The notes under the pieces: generated by a model
Database searches by the model: none
Told to the model about the DNA's origin: nothing
Seen by the model: only the letters and a program-made list of their open reading frames with translations
Origin: FEB-35 sp050263095
GTDB lineage: Bacteria > Desulfobacterota > Deferrimicrobia > Deferrimicrobiales > Deferrimicrobiaceae
Direction of reading: 5' to 3'
DNA: 47,241 nucleotides
NCBI GenBank assembly: GCA_050263095.1
Contig: JBLNEW010000054.1
Coordinates: 1-47,241 of the forward strand
Shown: one piece after another, positions 1-8,652 of the stretch
Position numbering within the stretch: position 1 is the first letter of the stretch
Layout: each line of letters starts with the position of its first letter
Translations under genes and position numbers: made by a program

Positions 1-968
1 TAACCCCCATGACAATCCCCCCCGGGGCGCCCCCCTCCCACCTGCTCCACATATATTTCCTCAAGGCGCTTCTTGACCGGAACGCACGAGACGACCAGCG
101 ATCCCGCCCGGCGGAACTCGTCGATCCACCGGTTGGCCTCCGCCGGGTCCGCGGACCTCAGGACGAACGCATTCCCCTGGAGGGACCCGGTCCCCTGAGG
201 AAGACCCGCCCCGGAAATCCACTCCGGCGGCGGGAGAGGAGAAAAGACGATCTCGACGTACTGGACTTCCCGACCCATCAGTTCCTCCACCGAACCTTCG
301 GCGACCTTCCTGCCCCGGTGGATGATGATTACCCGGTCGCATAGCGCCTCGACGTCCGAAATTATGTGGGAACTGAAAAATACCGTCTTCCCTGCCGCCT
401 TCAGTTCGCGGATTATGTCCCTGACCTCCATCCGCCCCATGGGATCCAGCCCGGACATCGGCTCGTCGAGAATAACCAGCTCCGGATCGTGCAGCAGCGC
501 CTGCGCAAGCCCGAGGCGCTGCATCATCCCCTTGGAGTATTTACGTATAGCGGTCCGGCCCGAATCCCCGATGCCCACGCGGCCGAGCATGGCGCGGGAC
601 CGGTCGGCTATTTCGCCGCGGTCGAGCCCGTTAAGATGTCCGCAAAGGCCCAGGAACTCCTCCCCGGTCAGGTACTCGTAGAAGTACGGCTGTTCGGGCA
701 TGAACCCGATCCGGCGGCGTGACTCCGGCCGCAGACCGGCTTCCTGCCCGAAAATCGTCACCTGCCCGGCATCCGGGAAGGCGAGCCGGTTGATGATCTT
801 GATCGTCGTGGTCTTTCCGGCGCCGTTGGGCCCGAGAAAACCGACGATCTCGTTCCTGCGGACCGCGAGCGTCAGGTCCGTGAGGACCTGCACGCGCTTC
901 CGCCAGAATCCCGTCGGGTACGATTTCGAAACTCCCGACACTTCGATCATGGAGACGTTCCCGTTCAT
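1..968 (-). CDS. ABC transporter ATP-binding protein (3' end at window edge)
   Basis: This is the nucleotide-binding subunit of an ABC-2-type exporter, open to the window edge (about 322 residues visible). Seen: Walker A GPNGAGKT near residues 46-53, Q-loop Gln near 93, a variant signature YSKGM near 144-148, Walker B LVILDEP with the catalytic Glu near 169, and the switch His in SSHI near 201. The C-terminal ~100 residues are an extension typical of ABC-2 ATPases. The ATG at 966-968 overlaps the upstream TGA in an ATGA arrangement; a second in-frame ATG lies at 948-950. The frame reaches the edge as TA plus one unseen base, so the stop may fall exactly there. A possible overlapping ATG at 9-11 could begin a permease gene. 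The substrate cannot be told from the sequence. Confidence 0.88.
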   Translation of the reverse strand, partial: MNGNVSMIEVSGVSKSYPTGFWRKRVQVLTDLTLAVRRNEIVGFLGPNGAGKTTTIKIINRLAFPDAGQVTIFGQEAGLRPESRRRIGFMPEQPYFYEYLTGEEFLGLCGHLNGLDRGEIADRSRAMLGRVGIGDSGRTAIRKYSKGMMQRLGLAQALLHDPELVILDEPMSGLDPMGRMEVRDIIRELKAAGKTVFFSSHIISDVEALCDRVIIIHRGRKVAEGSVEELMGREVQYVEIVFSPLPPPEWISGAGLPQGTGSLQGNAFVLRSADPAEANRWIDEFRRAGSLVVSCVPVKKRLEEIYVEQVGGGRPGGDCHGG

Positions 969-1843
969 TTCGCCCGAAATACCTTCAGACGCCCGGTCAT
1001 CCGGCTGCTCCTCACGCCGCCGTCGCCTGAAAGAATGTACTCCCCCCCGTGCGGCTCCGCCGGCAATCTCCGCAAAATGCCGGAACGGACGAGGTCGTAT
1101 GCCTGCTCCGGGTATTCGCCGAACCGCTCCCGATAGGCCGCCGCCGCGCGTTCAAGGTGCTGTATGTCCCGCTCCGCGATCACCTCGAGCAGCCGCTTCC
1201 TAAGAACGTCCCGGCGGGCCGGGTCCGTCTCCTGCTTCTCCATTTCCGCCAGGAAGGCCAGCGCCGTCTCCGGTTCCCTCCCCTCCGAGAACATCCGCGT
1301 CGCCAGCATCGGAAGATACGGAGGGCTTCCCGGGAGGCGTGAAGCCGCCTCCAGGGCCCTTCCCCCTTCGGAAGGATCGCCCATGGAAAAGTATCGGATA
1401 TATCCGACATAAAAAGGGAACCGCCAGTCGCGCGGATGGGCCTTCATTCCCCGCTCGAGAGTCGCAAGCGCCGAATGGGCATGGTCCGGGGAATCCCCCA
1501 GGACCAGGCCGCCAAGCAGATAAGGAACAGTGAATCTCGGATCGAAGCGATTTACGGTCTGGATCAGGACGTCGAGCCGATCGTAGTCTGCGCGGGCCAT
1601 GCGAAGGGAACCCGCCACCTGGACCGCTTCCAGCCATTCCAGGTCGGCCAGCAGGTTCCGGAATCCGAATGCGAGCGCAGGCCTGCGGCTTATCTCCAGG
1701 AGCAGTCCCGCGCTATGCGCGCCCCGTTCGATCTTCCGCGCGGCGGGAGATCGCTGGCGGACGATTTGTGCGGAGAGGAGAGCGGACAGGACCAGGAAAA
1801 GCAGGGGGAGAAACCAGAGCGCCGCTCTTGCTTGGGCTGTCAT
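965..1843 (-). CDS. Membrane-anchored TPR-like protein of unknown function
   Basis: A 292-residue protein with one N-terminal hydrophobic segment (about residues 8-28), probably a membrane anchor or uncleaved signal, followed by a soluble alpha-helical region. Repeated helix pairs with Ala/Leu/Tyr spacing between about 60 and 250 look like degenerate TPRs. No catalytic motif is seen. Its ATG overlaps the stop of the ligase-like gene upstream by 4 bases, and its own stop overlaps the ABC ATPase start by 4 bases, so the three genes are almost certainly co-translated. I infer a scaffolding or assembly role for the adjacent exporter or ligase. I do not recognise a named family. Confidence 0.7.
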   Translation of the reverse strand: MTAQARAALWFLPLLFLVLSALLSAQIVRQRSPAARKIERGAHSAGLLLEISRRPALAFGFRNLLADLEWLEAVQVAGSLRMARADYDRLDVLIQTVNRFDPRFTVPYLLGGLVLGDSPDHAHSALATLERGMKAHPRDWRFPFYVGYIRYFSMGDPSEGGRALEAASRLPGSPPYLPMLATRMFSEGREPETALAFLAEMEKQETDPARRDVLRKRLLEVIAERDIQHLERAAAAYRERFGEYPEQAYDLVRSGILRRLPAEPHGGEYILSGDGGVRSSRMTGRLKVFRAK

Positions 1844-3777
1844 TTACCGAGCTTGGACCTCAAGGCCTGGACTCGTTTCTCCACCATCTTACCATCCAGT
1901 TCCACGAATTCCTTTTCATAAGATTCGACGGCCCGGTCCCGGTAGGCGGAGTGCACGCGCAAGGCGTTGTCGTAAGCGGCAAGCGCGGCGCCGGCATCCT
2001 CGTTCTCCAGCAGCTCCGCGAGCAGGAGCCATCCCTTGACGAATCTCGGCTCGTCCTCGAGCGCAGATTCGATAAGGGTCCGCGCCTCCGACGGCCGCCC
2101 CGACCTCGCCAGGAACGACGCCTTCAGGTACCGCAGGTCCGCGCCGTGCGGATTGAGCGCAATGCCCCGATCGTATGATTCCGAGGCGGATGCCAGGATA
2201 CTGGACCTGCCCGGCTCCGCGAAGTGGTCCGCAGCCTTCGAATAAAGATACCCCAGCCGCGCCGGGTATCGATAATCCTTGGGATTGCGCAGATAGGCTT
2301 CCTGCTCCATTTCGATCGCCCCGATCAGATGATCCTTGCCCTTGCCGTCCTCGTAAAGCCGGTATCGCGCCGCGGAGGCGGAGTCCGGGTACGTCGCCCG
2401 CCAGGGATCCGTCGCGGCCGCTCGGGCAAACGACCCGTTCGCCTCCTCCATCCTTCCCGCCCGGAAGGCGGTCGACCCGAGATCGTCCAGCACCGTGCCG
2501 GCATACGTCATTCCCGAATACGCGACAAAAAGCCCGAGCAGAACGATGCACAGGCCTTTCGTCACGGCCCGCATGGGAACTTCCCTTTCCATCAAGGGCT
2601 GCCATAGGCGCCCCGCGACGATCGCCAGCGCGGCAGCGTTGATCAGGAGCAGGCCGAACACGTGATAATTGTACTCGAGGAAGGAGTGAAGGAAAGAGGC
2701 AAACAGCACAGCGATCGCCGAAAGGACGACGGGGTCCCGCCGTGAAAGGGCGCGGCGCAGGGAAACGAGACCCGCAGCCCCTAGCCCCAGGAAGCCGATC
2801 ATTCCGGGCAAACCCAGCTCCGACAGCACGGAGAAGAATTCGCTATGGGGAGTTCGCGCGGCCTTGGCGTACCGGATGATAGATCCCTCGACGGGATCGC
2901 GGACGATGTGCCAGTAATACTTGAAGTGCCCCACCCCCACGCCGAAGGGATTCTCCAGGAAGATGCGAACCGATGCCTTCCACATGTTGATCCGCTCGAA
3001 GGCGAACGGGTCGCCCCTTCCGAGAAAACGATCCTGCAGCGGGCTGGGGACAAGCAGGACCGCCGCGACGACGACGGCGACCGACACCGCGGCTTTCCGC
3101 CAACCGACCCGGTCCGCCAACAGGAACGCCCCGATCGTCGCCGCCAGAAGAAAGCCTCCCCGGGACCGCGTCAGCCCGATGCCGGCGAGGAACAGGAAGA
3201 CAAGCGCGAGGGATCCGGCTTTTCGCGGCACCCCGCCATTCTCCCACCGCCCCCAGTACCACGCCGCCGCGACAGCGTACACCAGGAACTCGGCAAGGAA
3301 ATTCGGATTGGCGAGCGTCCCGTACGGCCGCCCTTCCCCCTGTACCGCTTTCTGAAAGATGGCAACGAGGACCTGGATGACGGCGGATGCCAGAAGCAGG
3401 AAACCGGCCGCCGCCGGAAACCGGTCCCCCGTCGCGGGCAGCGCGCGCAACAGGACATATAGAACGAGGGCGGCGGTATGGTGGAGGAACCATTGATAGG
3501 CGATCCACCGGTACCCCCCCCGCGCCAGCGACAACGCCCCCAGCAACCACAGGAACATGACGATTGCGTCGATGACGTTGATCCGGATCACAGGACTTGT
3601 GCATCGGAGGAGGAATGCGCAGAAAAGCAGGAACAGGCCCGCCCGGATCGCGAAGGTGGCGAGCGGCCAATCGCCCCCGTCGCCGAAGATCCCCAGGCAA
3701 AGAATAAAAAGAAGGGGGGGCGCGAAGGCGCCCCCCGATGGTCTCCCGTTTTTTTCTCCGGGATTATTACACGTCAT
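1840..3777 (-). CDS. O-antigen ligase / Wzy-like polytopic membrane protein with C-terminal TPRs
   Basis: A 645-residue protein. The first ~420 residues hold roughly ten or more hydrophobic helices. A periplasmic-loop region around 285-315 (ENPFGVGVGHF followed by ARTPHSEFF) matches the O-antigen ligase/polymerase family signature, where G-x-G-x-x-x-F and the HNxFL-like PHSEFF segment occur. The last ~200 residues are TPR-like helical repeats. Such proteins join lipid-linked glycans to lipid A-core or, in pilin systems, glycosylate pilins; the position directly behind two pilin genes fits either role. The start is uncertain. The ATG at 3775-3777 overlaps the pilin stop and has no clear ribosome binding site. 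A terminator-like hairpin (3701-3736) sits inside the first codons. Hydrophobic coding continues through it, so the frame itself looks real. Confidence 0.78.
   Translation of the reverse strand: MTCNNPGEKNGRPSGGAFAPPLLFILCLGIFGDGGDWPLATFAIRAGLFLLFCAFLLRCTSPVIRINVIDAIVMFLWLLGALSLARGGYRWIAYQWFLHHTAALVLYVLLRALPATGDRFPAAAGFLLLASAVIQVLVAIFQKAVQGEGRPYGTLANPNFLAEFLVYAVAAAWYWGRWENGGVPRKAGSLALVFLFLAGIGLTRSRGGFLLAATIGAFLLADRVGWRKAAVSVAVVVAAVLLVPSPLQDRFLGRGDPFAFERINMWKASVRIFLENPFGVGVGHFKYYWHIVRDPVEGSIIRYAKAARTPHSEFFSVLSELGLPGMIGFLGLGAAGLVSLRRALSRRDPVVLSAIAVLFASFLHSFLEYNYHVFGLLLINAAALAIVAGRLWQPLMEREVPMRAVTKGLCIVLLGLFVAYSGMTYAGTVLDDLGSTAFRAGRMEEANGSFARAAATDPWRATYPDSASAARYRLYEDGKGKDHLIGAIEMEQEAYLRNPKDYRYPARLGYLYSKAADHFAEPGRSSILASASESYDRGIALNPHGADLRYLKASFLARSGRPSEARTLIESALEDEPRFVKGWLLLAELLENEDAGAALAAYDNALRVHSAYRDRAVESYEKEFVELDGKMVEKRVQALRSKLGK
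3701..3736 (-). terminator. Rho-independent terminator behind the pilin gene
   Basis: A perfect 9-bp GC stem (3715-3723 paired with 3728-3736) closes a 4-base loop. On the minus strand it is followed at once by a T-rich tract (positions 3713-3701, TTCTTTTTATTCT). It begins about 30 bases after the stop of the pilin at 3767-4231, as expected for a highly expressed pilin. It also lies inside the apparent first 30 codons of the ligase-like gene. Confidence 0.75.
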
Positions 3778-4231
3778 TCTGGGTGTTGATCAGGTTGTTC
3801 GCGTCATTGATGATCCAGCAGTCGGTGTTGGTATCGCTGTCGATGTTGCCAACCGCCCCGGCGGTGAAGGTTGACGCGGCCAAGCCGGGGGTCTCCCCGC
3901 CGTTGCCTGTCCATACCGCCGTGAAGCCCGTCAGGTCCGCTCCCTTCTCCAGCGAGGTGGCGCCGGTGACCGCCCCGGTCAGGGTATAGTGGTAGCGGGA
4001 CGTGCCTACCGGTTCCCAGTTCGCGGCATTGAATCCGCTGTACGCGTTGTTCTCGCCGAAGTAGCCGGTCTCGGCGGTGTAGATCCCCTTCAGGTTGGTC
4101 TTCGCCTCGGACTGCTTCGACTTCGCCTGGAACTTGAGGAAGTTCGGGATGGCGATAGCCGCGAGGATTCCGATGATCGCGACGACGATCATCAGCTCGA
4201 TCAGGGTGAATCCCTTTTTCCCTTTCAACAT
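3767..4231 (-). CDS. pilA: Type IV major pilin (PilA-like)
   Basis: A 154-residue prepilin. A short positive leader (MLKGKKG) precedes the PilD cleavage site G|F, and the mature protein starts FTLIELMIVVAIIGILAAIA with the conserved Glu5, then the hydrophobic polymerisation helix. The globular domain holds an NIDSD segment near the C-terminus that is shared with the neighbouring pilin. It is a full-length pilin, not the ~60-residue short form found in Geobacter. The ribosome binding site AAAGGAG is well placed. It has its own sigma-54 promoter (4283-4297) and a strong terminator behind it, so it is probably expressed separately and at a high level. It is paralogous to the next pilin upstream. 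Confidence 0.95.
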   Translation of the reverse strand: MLKGKKGFTLIELMIVVAIIGILAAIAIPNFLKFQAKSKQSEAKTNLKGIYTAETGYFGENNAYSGFNAANWEPVGTSRYHYTLTGAVTGATSLEKGADLTGFTAVWTGNGGETPGLAASTFTAGAVGNIDSDTNTDCWIINDANNLINTQNDV

Positions 4232-4282
4232 GAATTTCTCCTTTCCCTGCGGGTTAAAAAAATTTTCCTGACTGCACTAAAA

Positions 4283-4297
4283 GCAATCTGCATGCCA
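4283..4297 (-). promoter_or_regulatory. Sigma-54 (-24/-12) promoter of pilA
   Basis: The minus strand reads TGGCATGCAGATTGC, matching the RpoN consensus TGGCAYG-N4-TTGC with exact GG-N10-GC spacing. It sits between the stop of the upstream pilin and the pilA ATG and predicts a transcript start near 4271. The adjacent gene encodes an enhancer-binding regulator with the sigma-54 contact motif, which supports the call. Confidence 0.9.
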
Positions 4298-4303
4298 CAT
4301 TCG

Positions 4304-4741
4304 CTAGCTCAGGTCATCCACGTCGACGGATAGAATTTTCCTGTCGTTTATATGCCAGACATCGATGATGCCGTCCGAGTCGATATTCCCCCAGCCGTAT
4401 GCGGAAAACCCCGTAGTTGTTGCGGAAGGCGTCGCCGCGCCCGGCATCGGGTTCGAGGCGATGGCCTTGCCTTCAGTCCCCGCTCCCACGGAAAATGTAT
4501 AGAAATAGATCGTGCCTTCCGGCTTCCACCGTATCGTCGTGAAATCATTACTGAAAGTATTGTATTCTCCGAACCATGAAATTTCGGCTTTGTAAATCGC
4601 CTCGAGGTTGTACTTCACCTCGGAACGGCGGGTTTTTCCAACGAATTTCAGGAAGTTCGGGATGGCGATCGCGGCCAGTATGGCGATGATCGCCACCACG
4701 ATCATGAGCTCGATAAGCGTGAATCCTTGGTTTTTCCTCAT
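4304..4741 (-). CDS. Second type IV pilin
   Basis: A 145-residue prepilin with leader MRKNQG, cleavage before Phe, conserved Glu5 and the same hydrophobic N-terminal helix as the pilin downstream. The globular domains have diverged, but both keep the WFGE/YFGE-like segment near residue 57 and the NIDSD-x-x-x-D-x-W-x-IND block near the C-terminus, so they look like a tandem duplication. AAAGGA lies upstream of the ATG. It has its own sigma-54 promoter (4791-4804). Whether it is a second major pilin or a minor or alternative subunit cannot be told from the sequence. Confidence 0.92.
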   Translation of the reverse strand: MRKNQGFTLIELMIVVAIIAILAAIAIPNFLKFVGKTRRSEVKYNLEAIYKAEISWFGEYNTFSNDFTTIRWKPEGTIYFYTFSVGAGTEGKAIASNPMPGAATPSATTTGFSAYGWGNIDSDGIIDVWHINDRKILSVDVDDLS

Positions 4742-4790
4742 TATTCGCCTGTCCTTTCAGGAATCCGGCGATTCACGGAACAACAGTCAA

Positions 4791-4804
4791 GCAGGATCCG
4801 TGCC
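4791..4804 (-). promoter_or_regulatory. Sigma-54 (-24/-12) promoter of the second pilin
   Basis: The minus strand reads GGCACGGATCCTGC, with exact GG-N10-GC spacing and a perfect GGCACG -24 half; the -12 half is CTGC rather than TTGC. It ends one base from the stop codon of the sigma-54 regulator gene, so the promoter is squeezed into a 64-bp gap. The predicted transcript start is near 4779. Confidence 0.82.
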
Positions 4805-4805
4805 T

Positions 4806-6194
4806 TCACTCGATTCCATGTTTGTCCAGGCGATATCGCATCGAACGGAAAGAGATATTCAGGAGTTTCGCAGCCTCGGTCTTGTTCCCTCCGGCGCGCT
4901 CAAGGGCCTTTAGAAGGAGATCTTTTTCCAGTCTGTCCACTACGGCATCCAGTGAGGCACCCTCCACGTCGAATATCTCCGGGTAGGCCGGAGCAATCGA
5001 CTCGCGGGAACTGTCAATTTTCGTCACATTCGGGGGGAGGGAAGCCATGGATATGACATCTTTTGTCTCTATGATCGTCGCCCGCTCCATCACGTTTTCC
5101 AGTTCCCGCACGTTCCCCGGGTAGTCATATGCCATCAGCGCACGCATGGCTTCGCCGTCAATCCTTGCGACCGGCTTCCCCATCTGTTTCGCGAATTTTC
5201 CCAGGAAGTGCATGGCCAGGACCGGCACGTCCTCCCTCCTCTCGCGCAGGGGGGGCACGGTGATCTGTATGACGTGGAGCCGGAAGTAAAGGTCGTCCCG
5301 GAAACGCCCCGCCTTCATTTCCTCCTCGAGGTCCCGCTTGGATGCGGATACGATCCTCACGTCGATGTTGACGTCCTCGTTTCCGCCGATCCTCCGGAAC
5401 GAACGCTCCTGGATTGCCCGCAGCAGCTTGCTCTGCATGCTCGACGGGATTTCGCCGACCTCGTCCAGGAACAGCGTTCCATGGTGGGCGGCTTCGAAAA
5501 GACCACGCTTGGTCTGCACGGCGCCGGTGAACGCCCCCCGCATGTGCCCGAACAGCTCGCTCTCCATGAGCGTCTCGGGTATGGCTGCGCAGTTGATGGC
5601 CACGAACGGGGATTCCTTCCGCTCGCTGCGGCAGTGAAGCGCCGACGCGATCAGCTCCTTGCCGGTCCCGCTTTCCCCCAGGATCATCACGTTCGCGTTC
5701 GTGGGAGCGACCCTGTCGACCAGCTCGTAGATCCTCAGCATCGCGTCGCTGCGCCCGACGATCCCCTCGAAAGACGATTTCCCCTGGACCTCCTCGCGGA
5801 TGGCCCTGCGCCTCTCCACGGCGACATCCCTGGTGGCAAGCGCCCCCTGGATCAGGCTGCGCAGGTCCTGGTTGCTGAACGGCTTGACTATGTAGTTGTA
5901 GGCTCCCTGCTTGATGGCCTCGACCGCCCCCCCGATCGTGGCGTAGGCGGTCATCACTATCACCTGGGTGGAAGGGGTCCTCTGGATCGCCGATCGAATT
6001 ACCTTGAGCCCGTCGTCCTCCGCGGTCATCCGCATGTCGGTCAGGACCAGGTCGTAGACGTTTTCGTCTATCGCCTTCTCGGCCTCGGCCAGCGACGCGG
6101 CGAGATCGACCTCGTATCCTTCCTTCTGCAGGAAGAGCTTGAGGAACTTCCGCAGGCTCTGCTCGTCGTCGACTACGAGGACGTATGCTTTCAA
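4806..6194 (-). CDS. pilR: Sigma-54-dependent response regulator, PilR/NtrC family
   Basis: A 462-residue regulator with three domains. The receiver (1-120) has acidic residues Asp9/Asp10, phospho-acceptor Asp53 and a Lys in IVKPF. The AAA+ domain (about 140-380) has Walker A GESGTGKE and the sigma-54 contact loop GAFTGA. A Fis-type HTH lies at the C-terminus (about 420-462, NKTEAAKLLNIS then FRSMRYRLDKHGI). The ending is typical of PilR. It very likely drives the two pilin promoters downstream. It starts with TTG only 4 bases after the topA stop, so it appears to be read from the dprA-topA transcript. No PilS-like sensor kinase is in the window. Confidence 0.9.
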   Translation of the reverse strand: MKAYVLVVDDEQSLRKFLKLFLQKEGYEVDLAASLAEAEKAIDENVYDLVLTDMRMTAEDDGLKVIRSAIQRTPSTQVIVMTAYATIGGAVEAIKQGAYNYIVKPFSNQDLRSLIQGALATRDVAVERRRAIREEVQGKSSFEGIVGRSDAMLRIYELVDRVAPTNANVMILGESGTGKELIASALHCRSERKESPFVAINCAAIPETLMESELFGHMRGAFTGAVQTKRGLFEAAHHGTLFLDEVGEIPSSMQSKLLRAIQERSFRRIGGNEDVNIDVRIVSASKRDLEEEMKAGRFRDDLYFRLHVIQITVPPLRERREDVPVLAMHFLGKFAKQMGKPVARIDGEAMRALMAYDYPGNVRELENVMERATIIETKDVISMASLPPNVTKIDSSRESIAPAYPEIFDVEGASLDAVVDRLEKDLLLKALERAGGNKTEAAKLLNISFRSMRYRLDKHGIE

Positions 6195-6198
6195 CCCG

Positions 6199-8619
6199 TC
6201 ACCCCGCCGCGTTCAGCGCGTCGTCGGGCAGCTTCCCCTTGCACCCCTTGCGCGCGCACACTATTTCGCTCTTTCCTCCCTTTCTCACTTTCTCCGCCAT
6301 CGCGGTGTAGCCGCATTCGGGGCACGTCAATGCCAGCAGACGGTTCCACGAGGCGAACCTGCACTCGGGAAAACGGGAACAGCTGTAAAAGAGCTTCCCC
6401 ATGCGCGACGCCCTTTCCGCGATCTCACCCTCCCGGCACTCCGGGCACGTTACGCCGATCGCGTACGGCCGGCTATGCCTGCACTCGGGATACCCCGAAC
6501 AGGCGATATACCGCGCCCCCTTCCATCTCCGGACCACCATGGGCTTGCCGCACTTGTCGCACGCGACTCCGGCCTCTTCGTCGGGGAGCATCTCGATCTT
6601 CCCCTCGGCTGTTTCACGGAAATTCGCCGTGTTCCGGCATTCAGGGTAGTTCCGGCAGGCGAGGAACCTCCCGGCCCGGCCGAACCGTATCACCATCTCG
6701 CCGCCGCATGCCGAGCATGGAATGCCGGTGGCGATAAGCTCGTCCTTAACCGTCGGCATCGAGAGCCTTGCCCTCTCCAGCTCCTCCGAAAACGGCTGGT
6801 AGAAATCGTTTAATGCCATTGAAAGGTCGCGCTCGCCTTCCTCTATCTGGTCCAGCTCTTCCTCCATCCTGGCGGTGAACGCCACGTCCATTACCCTGGG
6901 AAAGCTCTCCTCCAGGAGCCCGGTTACGATGAGCCCAAGCTCCGTCGGCTGGAATTTTCCCTCACCGAGCCTCACGTAACCGCGGTCCTTGATGGTCTTC
7001 ACTATGGAGGCGTACGTGGATGGCCGTCCGATACCCTGCTCCTCCAGCTCCTTGATCAGCGAACTCTCCGAGAAGCGGGGAGGAGGCTGTGTGAAATGCT
7101 GCGCACCGATCATCTCGTTAAGCTCCAGGCGCTCCCCTTCCGAAAGCGCGGGAAGCAGATTCCCGTCCCCCTTCTCCTCCCCGTCTCCGTTCTCGCCTTC
7201 CTTCCGGCCCGGCGCTTCATCGCCGGCGGCGCCGGCCCCGCCCTGTCGCCATTCCCCGTTCGACCCGTCCTGGTACACCTCGAGGTATCCCGGGAATTTG
7301 GGAACCGAGCCGGTGGCGCGGAAGAGGTAGCCTTGCCGGGGACCGCCTGGAGGGTCGCACAGTATATCGATCGCGGTCTGCTCGAATTCCGCAGGAGTCA
7401 TCTGGGAGGCCGTGAAACGGTTCCAGATCAGGGTGTAGAGCCGGTGCTGGTCACGGGACAGGATCGGCTTGAGCGTATCCGGCGTGAGCTCCATGGACGT
7501 CGGGCGGACCGCCTCGTGGGCGTCCTGCGAGGTTTTCCGGTTCTTGTACGTGTTGGGCGCCTCCGGAAGGTAGGCCTCCCCGTGGACCGCGAGTATGTAG
7601 CCTCTCACGGCTTCGAGCGCCTCGTCCGCAACGCGGACGGAGTCCGTACGCATGTAGGTGATGAGCCCGACCAGGCCTGCCCCCGGTATGTCGACGCCCT
7701 CGTAAAGTGACTGGGCAACCATCATCGTCTTGTAAGGCGGCATCCGCAGTGCCCTTGCCGCCTCCTGCTGAAGCTTGGAGGTGGTGAACGGCGACGGGGC
7801 TGACCGCCGCCGGAGTTTTTTCCTTATCTCCCGCACGGTGAACGGCCCGTTTTCCACGGCCTTGCGCAGGGAGAGCGTCTCCTGCTCGGTCTTGAGACGC
7901 ACCTTCTCGCCGCCGACTTCCATCAGCTTCGCGACGAAGGGCGGCGGAGCGGCCCCCGCCAGGCGGGCGGAGAGCGACCAGTATTCCTCCGGGATGAACG
8001 ACTCGATTCCCCGTTCCCTTTCGCACACGATCTTCACTGCAACCGACTGGACCCGTCCCGCCGAAAGCCCTCGGCGGACCTTGGTCCACAGAAGCGGGCT
8101 AAGCGTATAGCCCACGAGGCGGTCCAGGATTCGCCGGGCCTGCTGGGAATCGAACTTGCTCCTGTCCAGGGGACGGGGATTCTCCATGCCCTGCGTGATG
8201 CCCTTCCGCGTGATTTCGTGGAAGAGGACGCGGTGGATCTCCGGATGCGGCTCGGGCGTTGCCTTCGCTTTGGTCTTCCCTTTCGCCTTCTCCTTCGCCT
8301 TTTTCTTTTTTCCGTTGCCGGATTGAATCGCGTCGGCGATATGCCACGCGATAGCCTCCCCTTCGCGGTCAGGGTCCGGAGCGAGGTAAACGGCCTTGGA
8401 TGCGCGGGCGGCTTCGACGATCTCGCCCAGCACCTTTTTCCTCTCCTTTATTACGACATAGGTGGGAGCGAACCCGCTTTCGACATCCACGCCCAGGCGG
8501 CTTTTAGGCAGGTCCTTCACGTGGCCCATGGATGACAGAACCTGGAACCCCTTACCCAGTATCTTCTGTATCGTCTTGGCCTTGGCGGGCGACTCGACGA
8601 CGACAAGCGACTTGGCCAT
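6199..8619 (-). CDS. topA: DNA topoisomerase I
   Basis: An 806-residue type IA topoisomerase that relaxes negative supercoils. Seen: N-terminal TOPRIM domain with VVVESPAKAKTI (7-18) and DPDREGE (82-88); catalytic Tyr322 in GLITYMRTDS; and four C-terminal zinc-ribbon-like Cys4 motifs of the C-x-x-C...C-x-x-(Y/F)PEC type, the last ending in CARKGC. Two low-complexity inserts are unusual: a Lys-rich stretch (about 103-120) inside TOPRIM, and a Gly/Glu-rich stretch before the LSEGERL segment (about residue 480). A GGAGGAAGG ribosome binding site lies directly before the ATG. It sits between dprA and pilR, the common dprA-topA order. Confidence 0.97.
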   Translation of the reverse strand: MAKSLVVVESPAKAKTIQKILGKGFQVLSSMGHVKDLPKSRLGVDVESGFAPTYVVIKERKKVLGEIVEAARASKAVYLAPDPDREGEAIAWHIADAIQSGNGKKKKAKEKAKGKTKAKATPEPHPEIHRVLFHEITRKGITQGMENPRPLDRSKFDSQQARRILDRLVGYTLSPLLWTKVRRGLSAGRVQSVAVKIVCERERGIESFIPEEYWSLSARLAGAAPPPFVAKLMEVGGEKVRLKTEQETLSLRKAVENGPFTVREIRKKLRRRSAPSPFTTSKLQQEAARALRMPPYKTMMVAQSLYEGVDIPGAGLVGLITYMRTDSVRVADEALEAVRGYILAVHGEAYLPEAPNTYKNRKTSQDAHEAVRPTSMELTPDTLKPILSRDQHRLYTLIWNRFTASQMTPAEFEQTAIDILCDPPGGPRQGYLFRATGSVPKFPGYLEVYQDGSNGEWRQGGAGAAGDEAPGRKEGENGDGEEKGDGNLLPALSEGERLELNEMIGAQHFTQPPPRFSESSLIKELEEQGIGRPSTYASIVKTIKDRGYVRLGEGKFQPTELGLIVTGLLEESFPRVMDVAFTARMEEELDQIEEGERDLSMALNDFYQPFSEELERARLSMPTVKDELIATGIPCSACGGEMVIRFGRAGRFLACRNYPECRNTANFRETAEGKIEMLPDEEAGVACDKCGKPMVVRRWKGARYIACSGYPECRHSRPYAIGVTCPECREGEIAERASRMGKLFYSCSRFPECRFASWNRLLALTCPECGYTAMAEKVRKGGKSEIVCARKGCKGKLPDDALNAAG

Positions 8620-8652
8620 CCTTCCTCCAAAACCGGAATTGCGGGCAATGCC

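Noticed and set aside
5208..6737. A 509-codon open frame on the plus strand
   Set aside because: Antisense to pilR and topA, both with full domain structure; composition is not protein-like.
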